DNA from: Nageia nagi | Lineage: Eukaryota > Pinophyta | Direction: 5' to 3' | Length of the DNA: 64,000 nucleotides | Assembly (NCBI GenBank): GCA_050084985.1 | Contig: JBITNC010000002.1 | Coordinates: 20,894,001 to 20,958,000, forward strand | In this document: in pieces, positions 24,290 through 37,425 of the stretch | Position numbering within the stretch: the first letter of the stretch is position 1 | How the letters are laid out: each line of letters starts with the position of its first letter | The notes under the pieces: generated by a model | The model's database searches: none | What the model was told of the DNA's origin: nothing | The model's input: the letters and a program-made list of their open reading frames with translations, nothing else | Translations under genes and position numbers: made by a program

Positions 24290-25745
24290 TGGAGAGGTGT
24301 ATGAGAAATTATCTTCATCTAGGTCCAAGTATGAGGGATTGGATGACTTTCATTTGAAAAATGGACTTCTTTATGATTTTAATATGTTATGTGTACATGT
24401 AGTTGAAAAGCTTGGACTGATTAGAGAAGCATATACTTCAAATATTGCAAGACATTTTGGGGTTGAAAAGACATTGGGAAATTTGTAAAGGTATGTATAT
24501 TGGACAAAGATACAAGATCAAGTTACCAAGTACATAAGGGGGTGTTATTTATATTTCACCAACAAGCCAAGTAATAGGAAATTGGGTTTGTATCAACCAC
24601 TGCTAGTACCAATTGGTTCTTGGGAGTGTATTTTCATGGATTTTGTGGGAGGATTGCCTATGACAAAGAAGGGTCATGATTATTTATTTTTTGTTATGGA
24701 TAGATTGAATAAGACATGTGCTTTGATTCCTTGTAAGAAGCCAATAATAGGACAAGATGCTACAAATTTATTCTTTTCACATATTTGGGTGCATTTTGGA
24801 TTACCTACTTCTATTGTTTTATATAGAGAAAATAGTTTTTTGGAAAAATTTTCAACATTTTTATGGGAAACTATGGACACAAGGTTAAAGAGGAGTATTG
24901 CCTGTCATCCTCAAATGGATGGATAAACCAAGGTGGTGAATAGGATAATGGTTCAACTCTTGAAGGGTTTTTGTGGCAAGCATACTAAGTCTTGGGATGA
25001 ACATCTTGAATATATCCAACATTCATACAGTAGGGTAATTCATTCTTCCATTAATAAGAGTCCTTTTGAGACTTGTTTTGGTTATTTACCACCTTCACCT
25101 TTTGATTGTGTATTTAGAAAATAAAATGATGAAAGAGATTCACTTGAGAAAGAGGAAAAGTAAACTAAAGCCTTTGTTGAAAATATTAAGCAAATTCATT
25201 TGAAAGTCCAAGAGCAACTTAACACAAGTCAAGCCAAGTACAAGATGAGACATGAAAAATATAGAGTTGACCATAAGTTTCATATGGGATACCATATTTG
25301 GTTACATATTAGTAAGGAGAGATTTCAAGAACTAGCCAAGAAGTTGAAACCTATGAGGTATGGACCATTTGAGATTATGGAGCAAGTAAGTAAAAATACT
25401 TTTAGATTGAATCTATTGACATATATGAAAATCTATTCAGTTATGAATGTGAAACATTTAAAATTGTACGAGCCATCTATGTTGACTGAAGATGAAGTAG
25501 GTTCATATCAAATTTCATCATCTCTTAATGAATTAGCTCCTAATATTATAGATAAAATCAAGGAGGATTCTATATTACAAAAGAAGGTTCATGCTACAAG
25601 AAGAGGTGAGACAGAGCTATGGTTTGTTCGATTGAAGGCACAAAAGCCTAATAAAGCCATGTGGATGGAAAAGTACAAGGTTGGGAAGTTGTATCCTCAT
25701 GTATGCATTTGTGGGACCAAATTCCTTCTCATTGGGGAGGTGTGA
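24290..25745 (+). pseudogene. Integrase and C-terminal tail of the gypsy element
   Basis: Several open pieces (24297-24488, 24582-24926, 24933-25124, 25200-25745) add up to an integrase: 'EAYTSNIARHFGVEKT' as the His part of the zinc-binding region, 'WECIFMDFVGGLP' holding the first acidic residue, 'DRLNKTCALIPC', then 'HFGLPTSIVLYRENSF' where the second catalytic Asp should be (normally SDRD). The C-terminal part has 'YRVDHKFHMGYHIWLHI' and 'KKLKPMRYGPFEIMEQV', as in plant Ty3 tails. It ends right at the purine tract before the 3' LTR. Confidence 0.88.
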
Positions 25746-26722
25746 TATGAATTGGATCATATTAGGTTGATCTTTGTAGGACCAATACTCATTCTAGAGC
25801 TATCTATGCTTGGAGACTGATCAAAGATTGAAATTTGGAGGTAATTGATGGTAAAAACCACTCTATTAATAATGTACATATACAATTTTTAAGACATTAA
25901 CAATGTGCATCTTAATGAGTTAGCAATGGAAGTTGAAGGGGAATCAGTAATTCAGATAGCTGAGTTGTTTAGGATCATAAACTAACATCTTGGAGATATT
26001 TCTAGGCCTATTTAAAGACATGCTACTCTCTTGATTTTTCAATAGATTTTTAGAAAGTTTTGGGGTTTTGAGATTGTAAATATTTGAATAAAGACAAAGA
26101 GTCATTTCAAATTTTTGTATTTTTGAAGTTATTCTTCTTACTACAGGAGTTTGTAGTAGTGTTGTAGGAGATGGTATTGCAATTATTTTGATGGTATTTC
26201 TCTATATGCATGTAATATTTTAATGTCCATAGAAAATGAGAAGAGAAGGCTCTAATTCCATGTTGGATTATCCTACATTAGTAAACCAATGTAAATCATT
26301 ATGTTGATCTTGTTGTGTATGATTGAGATTGTTGATTTGTAGTTTTACATTATGCAATTTCAAATTTATATGTAATTTGATGGATCTCATAATGTTGAAC
26401 ATTGTTTCATTCAAATTTGTTAGTGAGGATCTGAGTATGATATAAAAATCCAATGATTATAGATCATCCTTTGGGAGCCCATGGCCATCACTTTGATTGG
26501 GCTCACTATGATTGAGCTCAGGTGCCTTGGAAAACCAATGATGATGTAGCCTTTTAGAAATCTCCCATTAGGATAATGGTTTTAAGCTATGACCCTTTTT
26601 TTTTTTATAAATTCCTTTGGTAATGATTTTAAATTTCCTTAATTTAATGACTCTAAATTATGGTATTTTTAATCACCCCTTAAATAAGAGCACCTAAAGT
26701 TTCATATGGTAGTTGATGAACT

Positions 26723-27102
26723 TGCAATATCTAGTTACACTTTCTTTACGCAATAGAATAATACCCCAACTTTTGAAGGGTGTAACTTTTGATCTTGATG
26801 TCATTTGGATCCCATTTGTTTTAAAATCATGTAGAATAAAAAACTCTACAAGATTGTAACATATTCTAAAAGAGAAAATTTTGAGGCCTAAAACAATTAC
26901 TGTACATTCCAAATTTCATTTTTACTTTTAGTTCTAACTTTAAGTTCTATTTTTAGAATAATTGCATGTATTGAGTAATCGATGCATGGCTCCATTTTGG
27001 GCCTCATATAAGCTATATTTTAGGCTTTTTTTAAAATTAGAAAGAGGGAAAGAAATTCTTTGTAAAAGCTAATTGTAATCATTTTGAGGGATTAGTGTAA
27101 CT
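26723..27102 (+). repeat. Truncated LTR copy C, inverted relative to copies A and B
   Basis: It starts TGCAATATCTAGTTACAC and matches the reverse complement of the LTR copies at 27511-27996 and 29025-29509 over about 380 bp. It stops at 'gggattagtgta', so the last ~110 bp of the LTR are missing. The upstream word 'gatgaact' is also found beside copy A. Confidence 0.8.
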
Positions 27103-27114
27103 ACATAACTATAA

Positions 27115-29024
27115 CTACATAATTCTCACTAACTCAAAACTCTTAGCTACATCCATATGCTTCTCTATAACTACATAACTATAAGGGTTCTCAAAACCCT
27201 TATCTATGCTAACCAAGCTTTCCTTTATTAATTCCATAGTCCTCTCTCTCCATGGGACTTTTATCTTTTTCATACTTCTAATACAAGGTGCCAACCAAGA
27301 TCTTCTTTGACTCTCCTTAGCATTAAGGTACTCAGCCTTGAAGGACAAAATATTTGCCTCTTCCATGATATGTCTACATTCAAATGTTATACTCCTTAGA
27401 GTATCTTCCAACTACAACTGTTCTTGTTGCTTCTTTATCTTCTTCCCTTCCATGGTGATCCAAATCTAATCTTCAATCCAACAAGATCAACTATCTCTGG
27501 TACCAAATTATGTAGATTTCTGCAAGAGACCAAAATAGATCTCCAAAATTGATCCACAACACACAAGTAAATAAATGGAGGAATAAAATTCACAACAAGA
27601 ATTATTTATTCTTTTAAATCTACACTAATTCCTCAAAAGGATTATAATAAGCTTTTATAAAGCATCTCTTTTCCTCTTTTTAATTTAAAACAAATCTTAA
27701 AATATAACTTAGATGAAGCTCAAAATGGAGCCATGCATCCCTTACTCAATACATGCAATTATTCTAAAAATAGAACTTAAAGTTAGAACTAAAAGTAAAA
27801 GTAAAATTTGGGCTTTACAATAATCATTTTAGGCCTCAAAATTTTCTCCTTTAGGAGATTTTACAATCTTGTAGAGCTTTTGATTCTGCTTGATTTAAAA
27901 AAAAAGGGCTTCAAATGATATTAGGATCAAAAGTTACACCCTACAGAAGTTGGAATATTATTCTACTACATAAAGAGAGTGTAACTAGATATTTCAAGTT
28001 CATCATTCTCCTTTGGTTGAAAAGAACTCTACCATTGAATTTTGTTGATTTGAGAAATTGAAAATACCCCAAAAGCCCTTCATTTTAAACTTTCTTCTTT
28101 TCCACCTGCTCTTTGTGCTCTTCTCTTTGCATCTTGGATTCTGAAATCTCCTTATGATCCTCCCCTTTGCTGAGCTTCTATCTTTATCCATATTTTCCAT
28201 CCTTTAGAAAAATCATTTATCGATTCCCATGAAATAAAATCATCCAAAAAGTATGTTTCACTCTCATGATCTTGATCAAAACCTTGTTGGTCAATAAACT
28301 CATCATACTTTTGAGCATCAAACTAATTATCCATGTGCTTCACTACTAGTTTTAGAAGAAATTATATTTCTTCTTCCTTGGCATCCATTGCTAAATTAAG
28401 TAACTCCAACACCTTTATTGAAATGATATTTTCATATCCTAATTCAATCTCCTATATCTCTTTAAAAAATTTATGCACCTTTGTGGCTTCTTCTATTGTG
28501 TCCATAACTATAAAGGATAATTATATAGCTTCATTTGAATTAACATCCTCATATTTGATTTTAGCTTGCATGATCTCCTTTGATATCTTATTTTCTTTTT
28601 GGATATCTTCAATGCCTACTTCCTCTTCAGGAATACTCATGATCACTAACTCAAACTCTCAGCTACATCCATATGCTTCTATGTAACTACATAATTATAA
28701 GGGTTCTCAAAACCCTTTTCTTTACTGACCAAGCTTACCTTTATTAATTACATAGTCCTCTATCTCCATGGGAATTTTATATTTTTCATAATTCTAATAC
28801 AAGGTGTCAACCAAGATCTTCTTTGACTCTCCTTAGCATCAAGATACTCAGCCTTGAAGCATAGAACTTTTACCTCTTCCATGAGACATCTACATTCAAA
28901 TGTTATACTCCTCAGAGTATCTTCCAATTACAACTATTCATGTTGCTTCTTTATCTTCTTCCCTTCCATGGTGATCCAACTTCAATAATATATCACAAGA
29001 TTAACTGGCTCTAGTACCAAATGA
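27115..29024 (-). mobile_element. Tandem LTR-internal-LTR-internal remnant, short non-autonomous element
   Basis: On the minus strand the order is LTR B (29509-29025), primer-site-like 'tggtactagagcca', a coding-like start at an ATG near 28968, an internal region to 27997, LTR A (27996-27511), again a primer-site-like 'tggtaccagagatagtt', and a second copy of the coding start running to about 27115. Each LTR is ~485 bp. The longest frame in the second copy is 98 aa (27115-27411). I see no gag, protease or polymerase motif, so this looks like a small element moved by others. The A-side copy runs straight into the inverted LTR fragment C. Confidence 0.75.
27511..27996 (-). repeat. LTR copy A
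   Basis: 486 bp, TGTAGATT...ATTTCA on the plus strand. It has internal sequence on both sides, as expected of a shared LTR in a tandem element. Confidence 0.8.
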
Positions 29025-29509
29025 TGTAGATTCTTGCAAGAGACCAAAACAAATCTCCAAAATTGATTCACAACACACAAGTAAATAAATGGAAGAATAA
29101 AATTCACAATAAGAATTCTTTATTATTTGAATCTACACTAATTCCTCAAAAGGATTATAATCAAATTTTATAAATCATCTCTTTCCCTCTTTATAATTTA
29201 AAAAAAATCCTAAAATATAGCTTAAATGAGTCTCAAAATGGATCCATGCATCCATTACTCAATACATGTAATTATTCTAAAAATAGAACTTAAAATCAGA
29301 ACTAAAAGTAAAAGTAAAATTTGGGCTATACGATAATCATTTTTGGCCTCAAAATTTTCTCCTTTAGGAGATGTTACAATCTCATGGAGTTTTTGATTCT
29401 ATAAGATTAAAAAAAAATGGGCTCCAAATGATATCAAGATCAAAAGTTACACCCTTTAGAAGTTGGAGTATTATTTTGCTGCATAAAGAAAGTGTAACTG
29501 GATATTGCA
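29025..29509 (-). repeat. LTR copy B
   Basis: 485 bp, TGTAGATT...ATTGCA on the plus strand, similar to copy A throughout. The sequence to its right (29510 on) is unrelated, so this is the outer end. Confidence 0.82.
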
Positions 29510-30904
29510 GGTTCTTTAGTAGTTATTAACCACCACATTATGATTTTTTATGATGGTTGATAGGGAGACTTATAAACACCACATTTTTTAAAGGTGGCAA
29601 TTTAATGGTCTATATGGTGATGGGTATTATTCACTACCATAAAGGACCCACTTTTGGTGGTGCTTGCATAAATGATGATGGGATGACCATCAATAAAATG
29701 CTTTAGTGAGCATTTTAAATTTCCACCAAAATCCCTTTTTGGTCTAGTGAAGATAAATATTATGAAATTTGTTGGCTACTAAGTTACCTTAATAATTATT
29801 TGACAATCATTTTAAAGTTCATATGGGATTGCTTTACAATCTTTAAAGGTGATAGGGATAAGCTCCCTTGCTATTAAACCTAAATGAGATGAAAAATGCA
29901 TGGTATTTTCTCAAATGGGTTATGCATATTAATTGATTTTGATATTCACATTATTGTGTTTCTAAAATTTATTGATAATTTTGATAGGCATTTTATTTTT
30001 TATTTTTGAGAGTTTGAACCATTTGATGATCTTGTATCAATACTTATATATTGGGCATCATACAAACATCATTATGCAATATATAATGACAACTATGAGT
30101 AACCAACATTAGGGGTAAATTTCTTATATAATCTTCCTACCTTCATTTTTGGACAAGGCATAATTAGACAAAGCATCATCAACCTTGGCAACTAAAGCAT
30201 TTCCAACCTTGTTGAGCTAAGAAACTTTAACCTTTTTGGATAAAAAAATGCTAAACAAATGTATACCATCCTCGCAATTAGATTCAGTTATATTATAATG
30301 ACTTACACATCTTTTTTAGCTAACTCATTTACTAAACTCCATCATATGAATCTAGTGTTTTAAGTTACTACAATAGACCATAGTCACCAACAAAAGCACA
30401 ATCAATTCCAATATCCCCAGGTCAACCAATATTGAATAACACTATCAAAGTTTAAATACATACTAGTGTGCAACTTATTTGTCATTGGATCCTTATTTAT
30501 TGCAACATCCTCAACTCCTTATTATTTTTTTCTTTTCTTTTTTAAATAATGCCACTTTGCATATTGTCAAGTTGGCAATTTCCAACTATAAGCACATATC
30601 AACATTGATAAATAAGATAGTATCAGAGTATAACATGCATTCAAACTAGTAAGATGTTAAATATTGCAAGGATTAATTTAAATACATAAGGATAAAAATA
30701 AATTTAACAATATGCATGGTGCCATAGTTTAATGGACTGCAATGATCATAGGATATGCACAAAATAGGTTTTGTAAAAGATTATAGCATGATGCAACATA
30801 AATTTATGGTCTACAATAATTGTATGATATGAATTAGATATGATGCATCTTATATTATACTTTCAAATTAATTAATCTGATGAAGCACTTGGGAACCAAC
30901 CCTA
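29510..30904. other. AT-rich intergenic stretch
   Basis: No coding frame or repeat pair that I can support. A patch at 29530-29700 is rich in 'ccacca' and 'tggtgg' words but shows no clean inverted repeat. Confidence 0.4.
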
Positions 30905-32421
30905 ATAACATAACCTTTATATATGTTCTACTTGCATATAACCATGCAGCTCTAATGGATGAGGGATGTAAAACATTTCATAACATGAGTGAGAATTATT
31001 GCATTATTCTTAGGATGAATCATTATACATGAATTGTTGAACTTCTTGGCAATGTAGGATATCTTTAGGGATCTTTGAACTTCATTTCCAAAATACTCAT
31101 ACAACCTAAATTGGGTATGTGGATGTGTCTACTTAGTTCTTGTAAATCAAATTTTATGGTTTTGAATGCCTTGATAGACATGCACACAAAATGTCAAAAA
31201 AACCTTACAACATAAGGGACTCTTATTGCATTATTCATGGGATGAATAATCATACATGCATTGTTGACCTTCTTGGATATGTACACTATCCTGAGGGAGC
31301 TTTGAACTTCATTACCAAAATACCCATAAAACTTGAATTGGATGTGTAGATTATCTACTTGGTGCTTATAAATAAAATGTTATGATTTTTAACACCCTAA
31401 TAGACATGTATGTAAAATGTGAAACAAACCCTTACAACATGATGGATTCTTATTGAATTATTACGATAATGAATAATTATACATACATTGTTGACCTTCT
31501 TAGCCATGCAAGCTACCTTGAAGGAGCTTTGAATTTTATTTTCAAAAAATCAATAAAACCTTAATTGGATGTGTGGATATGTCTACTTGGTGCTTGTAAA
31601 TTGAATGTTATGGTTTTTAATTCCTTGATAGATATGTATGCAAAATGTGGAACAAACCCTTACAACATGAGAGGATATTATTGTATTATTCTTGGGATGA
31701 ATCATTATACATGCATTGTTGACCTTATTGGTTGTGCAAGCTATCCTAAGGGAACTTTGAAATTCATTGTGAAAATACCCATAAAACCTAAATTGTATGT
31801 GTGGATGTGTTTACTTAGTACTTTTAAATTGAATGTTATGGTTTTGAATATTGTGATAGATATGCATGCAAAATGTGAAATAATCCCTCACAACATGAGG
31901 GACTCTTATTACATTATTCATGGGATGAATCATCATACATGCATTGTTGACCTTCTTGGACATGTAGGATATCATAATGGAGCTTTGAACTTCAATTGCT
32001 GAAATACCTATAAAATTTGAATTGGGTGAGTGGATGTGTCTATTTGGTGATTGTAATCATATGTTATGGTTTTAAATTCCATGATAGACATGTATGTAAA
32101 ATGTGAAATAAACCCTTACAATATGAGGGACTCTTATTGCATTATTCCTAGGATGAATAATTATGCATGCATTGTTGACCTTCTTGGTCGTGTAGGCTAT
32201 CCTAAGGGAGCTTTGAACTTAATTATCAAAATACACATAAAACATGAATTGGATGTATAAATATATCTACTTGGTGCTTATAATAGAATCTTGTGATTTT
32301 AAATGCCTTGATAAACATGTATGCAAAATGCAGTACAATCCCTTACAACATGAGGGACTCTTATTGCATTATTATTTGGATAAATCATTATATATAAATT
32401 GTTAACCTTCTTGGTCATATA
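30905..32421 (+). pseudogene. PPR-derived 228-bp tandem array, first part
   Basis: The array starts with the end of a plant PPR (PLS-type) protein: 'NITFIYVLLAYNHAALMDEG', then 'CKTFHNMSENYCI', 'MNHYT', 'IVELLGNVGYL' and 'VWMCLL.AC'-like words of the terminal E region. After that only a 76-codon unit is repeated: 'LIDMYAKC', 'MRDSYCII.GMNHYTCIVDL', 'LGRVGYPKGALNF', 'IKIPIKP.L.VWMCLL'. The anchor word 'tatggtttt' (or close) falls at 31152, 31380, 31608, 31835, 32063 and 32291, so the period is 227-229 bp. The frame is shared from 31565 to 32260, with two open pieces of 145 and 64 aa. Stops elsewhere argue against a working PPR protein. The array is cut at 32421 by an LTR element and resumes at 37425-37430. 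Confidence 0.85.
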
Positions 32422-35400
32422 TGATGATTCAAAATTATTGTTATGCTAAAATATTATGCCTCAAACCCTAACATCATACACCAAGATAAGAAATGGTACT
32501 AAATACAAAAATTATTCTAAAAAAAACCTACATCACATAAAAAAGCTCAAAATAGACATAAAAAGTGGGATCCAAGGCTCCAAGACTCAACATCACATAA
32601 ATGGAGTAAGTACAATCATAGAATAGCCAAGAAGGCTTTACATTTGGCCAAAGAAGCTAACCTAAGCCCTTAACTATGGAATAATACTCTTGGATCTAGT
32701 TGATATTTAGATCCAGGTGTGCAACTAAATATTTGAAGTAACTAAAGGTGAAGGGGTTCCATCCTTAGCCAAATCTAATGGGGTCTTCATCCCATTAGCT
32801 CTTTTTCCTATAGGGTTTCATCCATAGAAGACCCAAGAGATGAATCCATGCCACACTTTGAATGTAATAAGATGAAAATATGATCAAATTTGCCTCCAAA
32901 TAATTTTCCAAGTTCCTATATAGAAAAACATATTACTCGATGGCCTAGATCCCATATAGGAATCCATGCTAGTTGATTTTCATAAGATTCCATAGGTGGG
33001 GGTCTTGGGATGAGGTACATTTATTGCAATGAGCCATCCTAAGCTTGGTGCTAGGATTCTACCTTGGGACAAACAAATCAAGCCATTGGACCATTATCAT
33101 TAATTAAAATAACATTAAATGATCTTATCTATCCAATGAGGGTGATGTCCCACATTGGGGCTCATAATTTGACTTAAATTCCCATCGCTTGGTTACAATA
33201 AAAGCCTAAATACAAATGCTAGAGCTACATTAGTACCTCTAATTACAAATTACTTCTCCTAAACTAAAATCACTCCTAAATTACTTTATTTACGCCTAAA
33301 TATCCTCCTAAGGGTGGATGTCAAGAATCTAGTGGACCCCATAGGTCATTGCTTGTGGAAAAGGGTATAGCTGGAAAAATGGCACATGAAAACCCTTCCT
33401 TCCCATGTTGCTTCCTTAGCAATTTTTAATTTTTGGTAATTCTAGTTGGAAACTAAATCTTCCAAACATCCTTTAGTTCTTCCTTAATTTCCATCCATGT
33501 ATAAGCTATAATTTAGGCTAATACCAAATGTTTGATTGTAGCAAGGCTCATATGGGTGAAAAATGATTTATGATGTACCATTTTAGTATAACCATATATG
33601 AAATATAATAAATTGTATTATCCATGCTTCAACAAGTTCGAGAATATATTCTTAACTAGTTTCAAATCAATAATGTTCTACATAGAAAAAATAATCCAAA
33701 TATTATTGAAAATAAATGCCTCTATAATCTTAAAGAATATTACTAATTTATCATCAAGTGTAGCCATGAGGATAGGATTTCATCATCAAGCTTGGCATTA
33801 TCACATAATGTTATTTTTGTATTTTTGAAGAAATCCCTACAAGCTATATCAAGTGTTTCCATATTCTTATAAATGTTTTCAACCTTCCTCAATCTATCAT
33901 CATCATTAAACAACATAACCATTCCATGAGAAACAAAAACAATCCAAGTAATGCTCCTATCTCTATAAACAATCATCCAACAAATGATCTTAAATAAGGT
34001 CATTAATATCTCTTCCATAATGAGTTCTATCTCATATGTATACAAAATTACTCTTCTAACACCACCATCCATGGCAAATGACATAAAATAAAATCAATAA
34101 TTAGAAAAATATATGCATCAATCAAATTATACCTTTCTAAAATCCCATCCCAATGTGGTTTTTGGGCATTGTATGGGATATGGATTTTCAAGAAATCTTA
34201 CATCTACCATGCAGTTGCTTTGTCTCTCCTATATAACCCCTCCAAACTATCACCTCCATCCTACTAGATGATGTTTGAGGAAAATAGTCATTGAATCCTT
34301 AAAAGGTGTACTCCTTCCCATATATTACAAATCTCATCACTAATTTATGATAATTATTATGTATAAATCCCAAATCAAAGAGCCACTGAACTACCAATAT
34401 GAGATGAGGGATACCATCTAATGGGTAGATATAAAAATATTATATTGCCACATACTCTTGGATATTTACTATTTCATCCACCAAGGTTAGTTTCCCATTT
34501 GCATTGGTGATATCAAACCCTTCAAAATCCTTAGTTTTGAGTCCCTTCTTCTTCACGAACTCTTCATCAATGAAGTTGTACATTACACTTGGATCACTCA
34601 ACACCATGACTTCTTGATTTGTAGCTTGTCCCTTGAACTTGAGAGGGAAGCATTTCAATACTCCTACCAATGAGGTAATCATTCCTCTCACCACATCTCT
34701 ACTATATAATATGGGGGACTCAATGTGGGGTGGTCCAAGCTTCAAAGGATCCAATTCAAACTTAATATTAGACTCCTCATATGAGAAAACTTCAATGTAG
34801 TGGACTTTCACTTTTCCCTAACAACTATGACCTCTCTCCCATGGTTTCTTATAGGAGAAACACAAATTATTCCTCCTCAAATATTTAAATAAGTTGTATC
34901 CAATCCTCCCTCTTGTGTTGTGCTTTGGGGCTTAGATATACTATACATGGCTCCCTTAATGACCCCTCTTGTAGGTATGGATGGTTAGGTGGGAGGGAGA
35001 GATATAGCTCTCAACATTTTGGGTTCCAGATCTAAGGTCCTTTTGATGGCATATTGTAGAAGTATGGGTGAAAAATGTTTCACAAACCCTCAAAGAAAAG
35101 GAAAGTCACTCTCTTCTTTGAGATGTTGGGTACCATTTCAACTATGTATTGAAACTTAGCCATATATGCCTCCATAGATCCCTTTTATTTAACTATCCTT
35201 AGGTTCTTGAAGTATTAATCCTCATCCTTTCTATTTAAATAATCCATTAACCTTTGGCTAAATACATCAAATGATATGGTTCTTCCATACCATTATGTTT
35301 TCATACCATGTGCCATCACTCATATGCAATTTTTTCCAAAATGTAAGGTTACAAAATCTATGGCATCTTCTTCAATCATAGGACTCAAGGTGAAATAAGT

Positions 35401-37425
35401 TTGAAGCTTTTGCAATCAAGCTTTAGTAGTCATTTTTCCACTCCCATCAAAGATAAGTACTTGTATTTTTCTCAAATATTATTGTAGATCTCTTCTATCT
35501 CCCTTAAATGGCTAGATGATATTAGTATTTTATCTAAGAAATTCTAGATATAGAGAAAATAAAACATCATTTCAAAACTCTTGATATTTCTAGGAATACT
35601 CAAGGTATAACTGACTAAGCTCCTTAGGTGATAATGGGCTTGATATACTCTTTATCTTGGAAATAAACATGGGCTTGCTAGGCTGTGGAAGAGGTGGGGT
35701 GATGCCTCCCTTCTTTGGCCATCCCTCTCAAAGAATATCTCCTACACTAGATCATCCATCTAAGTGGATCCTATACTAGATCATCCATCATCCCATTAAT
35801 CCATAATCCTCTCAAAGAATCTCTCCCACACGAGATCATCCATCATTTTGGATTAATAGTATATTCAAACCCTTTCTCCTTTGTATTAGATCCAAATCCT
35901 CTAGATCAATGTAGAAAATTATCTTCTTCTCCTTAGTCACATCCCTAATGAGGAGTCACCTCCTCATGGTTATCTCTCTCATGCCTCCTATGCAAGGGTG
36001 CATCCTCTTCATGTCCCCTCTATATGTGCATCTCTTCCCCTAGATACCTCTCTTGAATGAAGGTGGATATTCTAGTTTGGGACATCCTAAGGCTTTTCCC
36101 ATGCCCTATGTCTCTCCTCAATGCATTCTTATTGGTCACTTGTTCATTTTAAATCTACATTTTCTCTACAATAGTCCTCATCATGGTCATTATGTCATCA
36201 TTTTTTTTATCAGCTAGGTACTTGGGCTGAATCTCCCTCTCTTCCTCATGCATCTCTTTCTCAACTTTAGATGCATACGTTGGAATGTTAATCAAACTCT
36301 TTTAGGCATATTATCCCACATACTTCCCTACATCCTCCATAGATCTAGTTTGGGGGGCCATAGGAATCTTATTCCTCTTATGTTCATAGACCTTCTTAAC
36401 CGATTGCATCCATAACCCTATCCACAAGATGGTAGGATTTTGGTTCTGATACCCTTTGATGTATCAAAATTATTGCTATATCAAAATATTATGCCTCAAT
36501 TCCTAACACCATACACCAAGGTAAAAATGATACTAAATACATAAATTATGCTCAAAATACCAATGTCACACTAAGAAGCTCAAAATGGACATAATAATTA
36601 GGATCCAAGGACCCACACCTAATACACTAATGGATAAAGTATAATCGTGAGATAGGCAAGAAGGCTTAATTTCTATCTAGAGAAGCCAACCCAAGTACTC
36701 AATAATAGAATAATACTACAGTAATGAATATCTATAATAGCTAACATCTAGATCTGAATGTGTGCAATTGAAGATTTAAAGCAACTAAAGATCAAGGATT
36801 TCAATCCTTAACTAATCTAATGGGGTTTTCATCCCACCAATCCTTCTCATGTAGGATTTCATCCATAGAATACCCAAAAGATGACTTCACACCATATTAT
36901 GAATTAAGAAGATGAAAATATGATCAAAGGTACCTCCAAATAATGTGTTAAGCCTTTATATAGATAAACATCTAACTGGGTGGTCTAGATCTCATATAGG
37001 AATCCATGTTAGTGGATCACCATAAGATTCCATGCTATGGGGTATTGGCATGAGATGCATTTCTACATTGAGTCATCCTAATCTTGGTACTAGGATTCCA
37101 CATTGGGATAATTAAAATTAAGCCATTGAACCATTACCTTTAAATAAAATAATATTAAATGACCCAATCTATCCAAGGAGGGTGATGTCCCACATTGGGG
37201 CTCATAGTTTGACTTAAATTCCATCACTTGGTTACAATAAATACCTAAATACAATTCAAGAGATAAAGTAGAATCTATAACTACAAATTACTCATACTAA
37301 ATCAAAATAACTCCTAATTAACTTTATTTATGCCCAAACATACTCCTAAGGTGGATTCAGCTATGTGACCTATGGATCATTGTTTGTGGAAAAAGATATA
37401 GCTAGAAAAAAGGCACATGACAACA
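32422..37425 (-). mobile_element. LTR retrotransposon inserted in the PPR array (gag-protease type, no polymerase)
   Basis: LTRs lie at 32422-33393 and about 36457-37425 (~970 bp). On the minus strand the right LTR is the 5' one, followed by 'gggtatcagaac' (36455-36444), close to the initiator tRNA-Met site. The flanks share TATA, or ATATA if the LTR is taken to end AAC. The internal 3 kb holds broken gag and protease only. There is no reverse transcriptase or integrase between the protease and the 3' LTR, so the element is non-autonomous as it stands. Its insertion point falls inside a 228-bp PPR unit, and the unit's reading resumes on the other side. Confidence 0.9.
34440..36420 (-). pseudogene. 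Broken gag and retropepsin-like region
   Basis: Minus-strand frames from about 36350 down include 'MAPQTRSMEDVGKY', a highly charged region, then gag-like words near 35120-35300: 'SFDVFSQRLMDYLNRKDED', 'YFKNLRIVK' and 'MEAYMAKFQ'. The open piece 34440-34811 (123 aa) is protease-like: 'EVMVLSDPSVMYNFIDEEFV' with 'KKKGLKT', matching the retropepsin pattern D-S/T-G-x3-NFID but with D-P-S at the active site. Several stops separate the pieces. An unrelated 113-aa minus-strand frame at 33743-34084 has no recognised motif. Confidence 0.7.

Larger units (their letters stand above)
20328..26466 (+). mobile_element. Degenerate Ty3/gypsy LTR retrotransposon
   Basis: LTRs at 20328-21053 (726 bp) and 25743-26466 (724 bp) start TGATMTGAATTGG and end GATCA. 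They are flanked by TCCTT at 20323-20327 and 26467-26471. Directly inside the 5' LTR, 21056-21067 reads TGGTATTAAAGC, two transitions away from the initiator tRNA-Met binding site TGGTATCAGAGC. A purine run 'ggggaggtg' abuts the 3' LTR. The internal order is gag, zinc knuckle, protease, reverse transcriptase, RNase H, integrase: the Ty3 order, with integrase after RNase H. Many stops and a lost catalytic residue make it non-autonomous. Confidence 0.95.

Noticed and set aside
28333-28686. 117-codon plus-strand frame, apparently membrane-like
   Set aside because: The opposite strand continues the charged internal region of the minus-oriented LTR element; the hydrophobic look is the complement of Lys/Glu codons.
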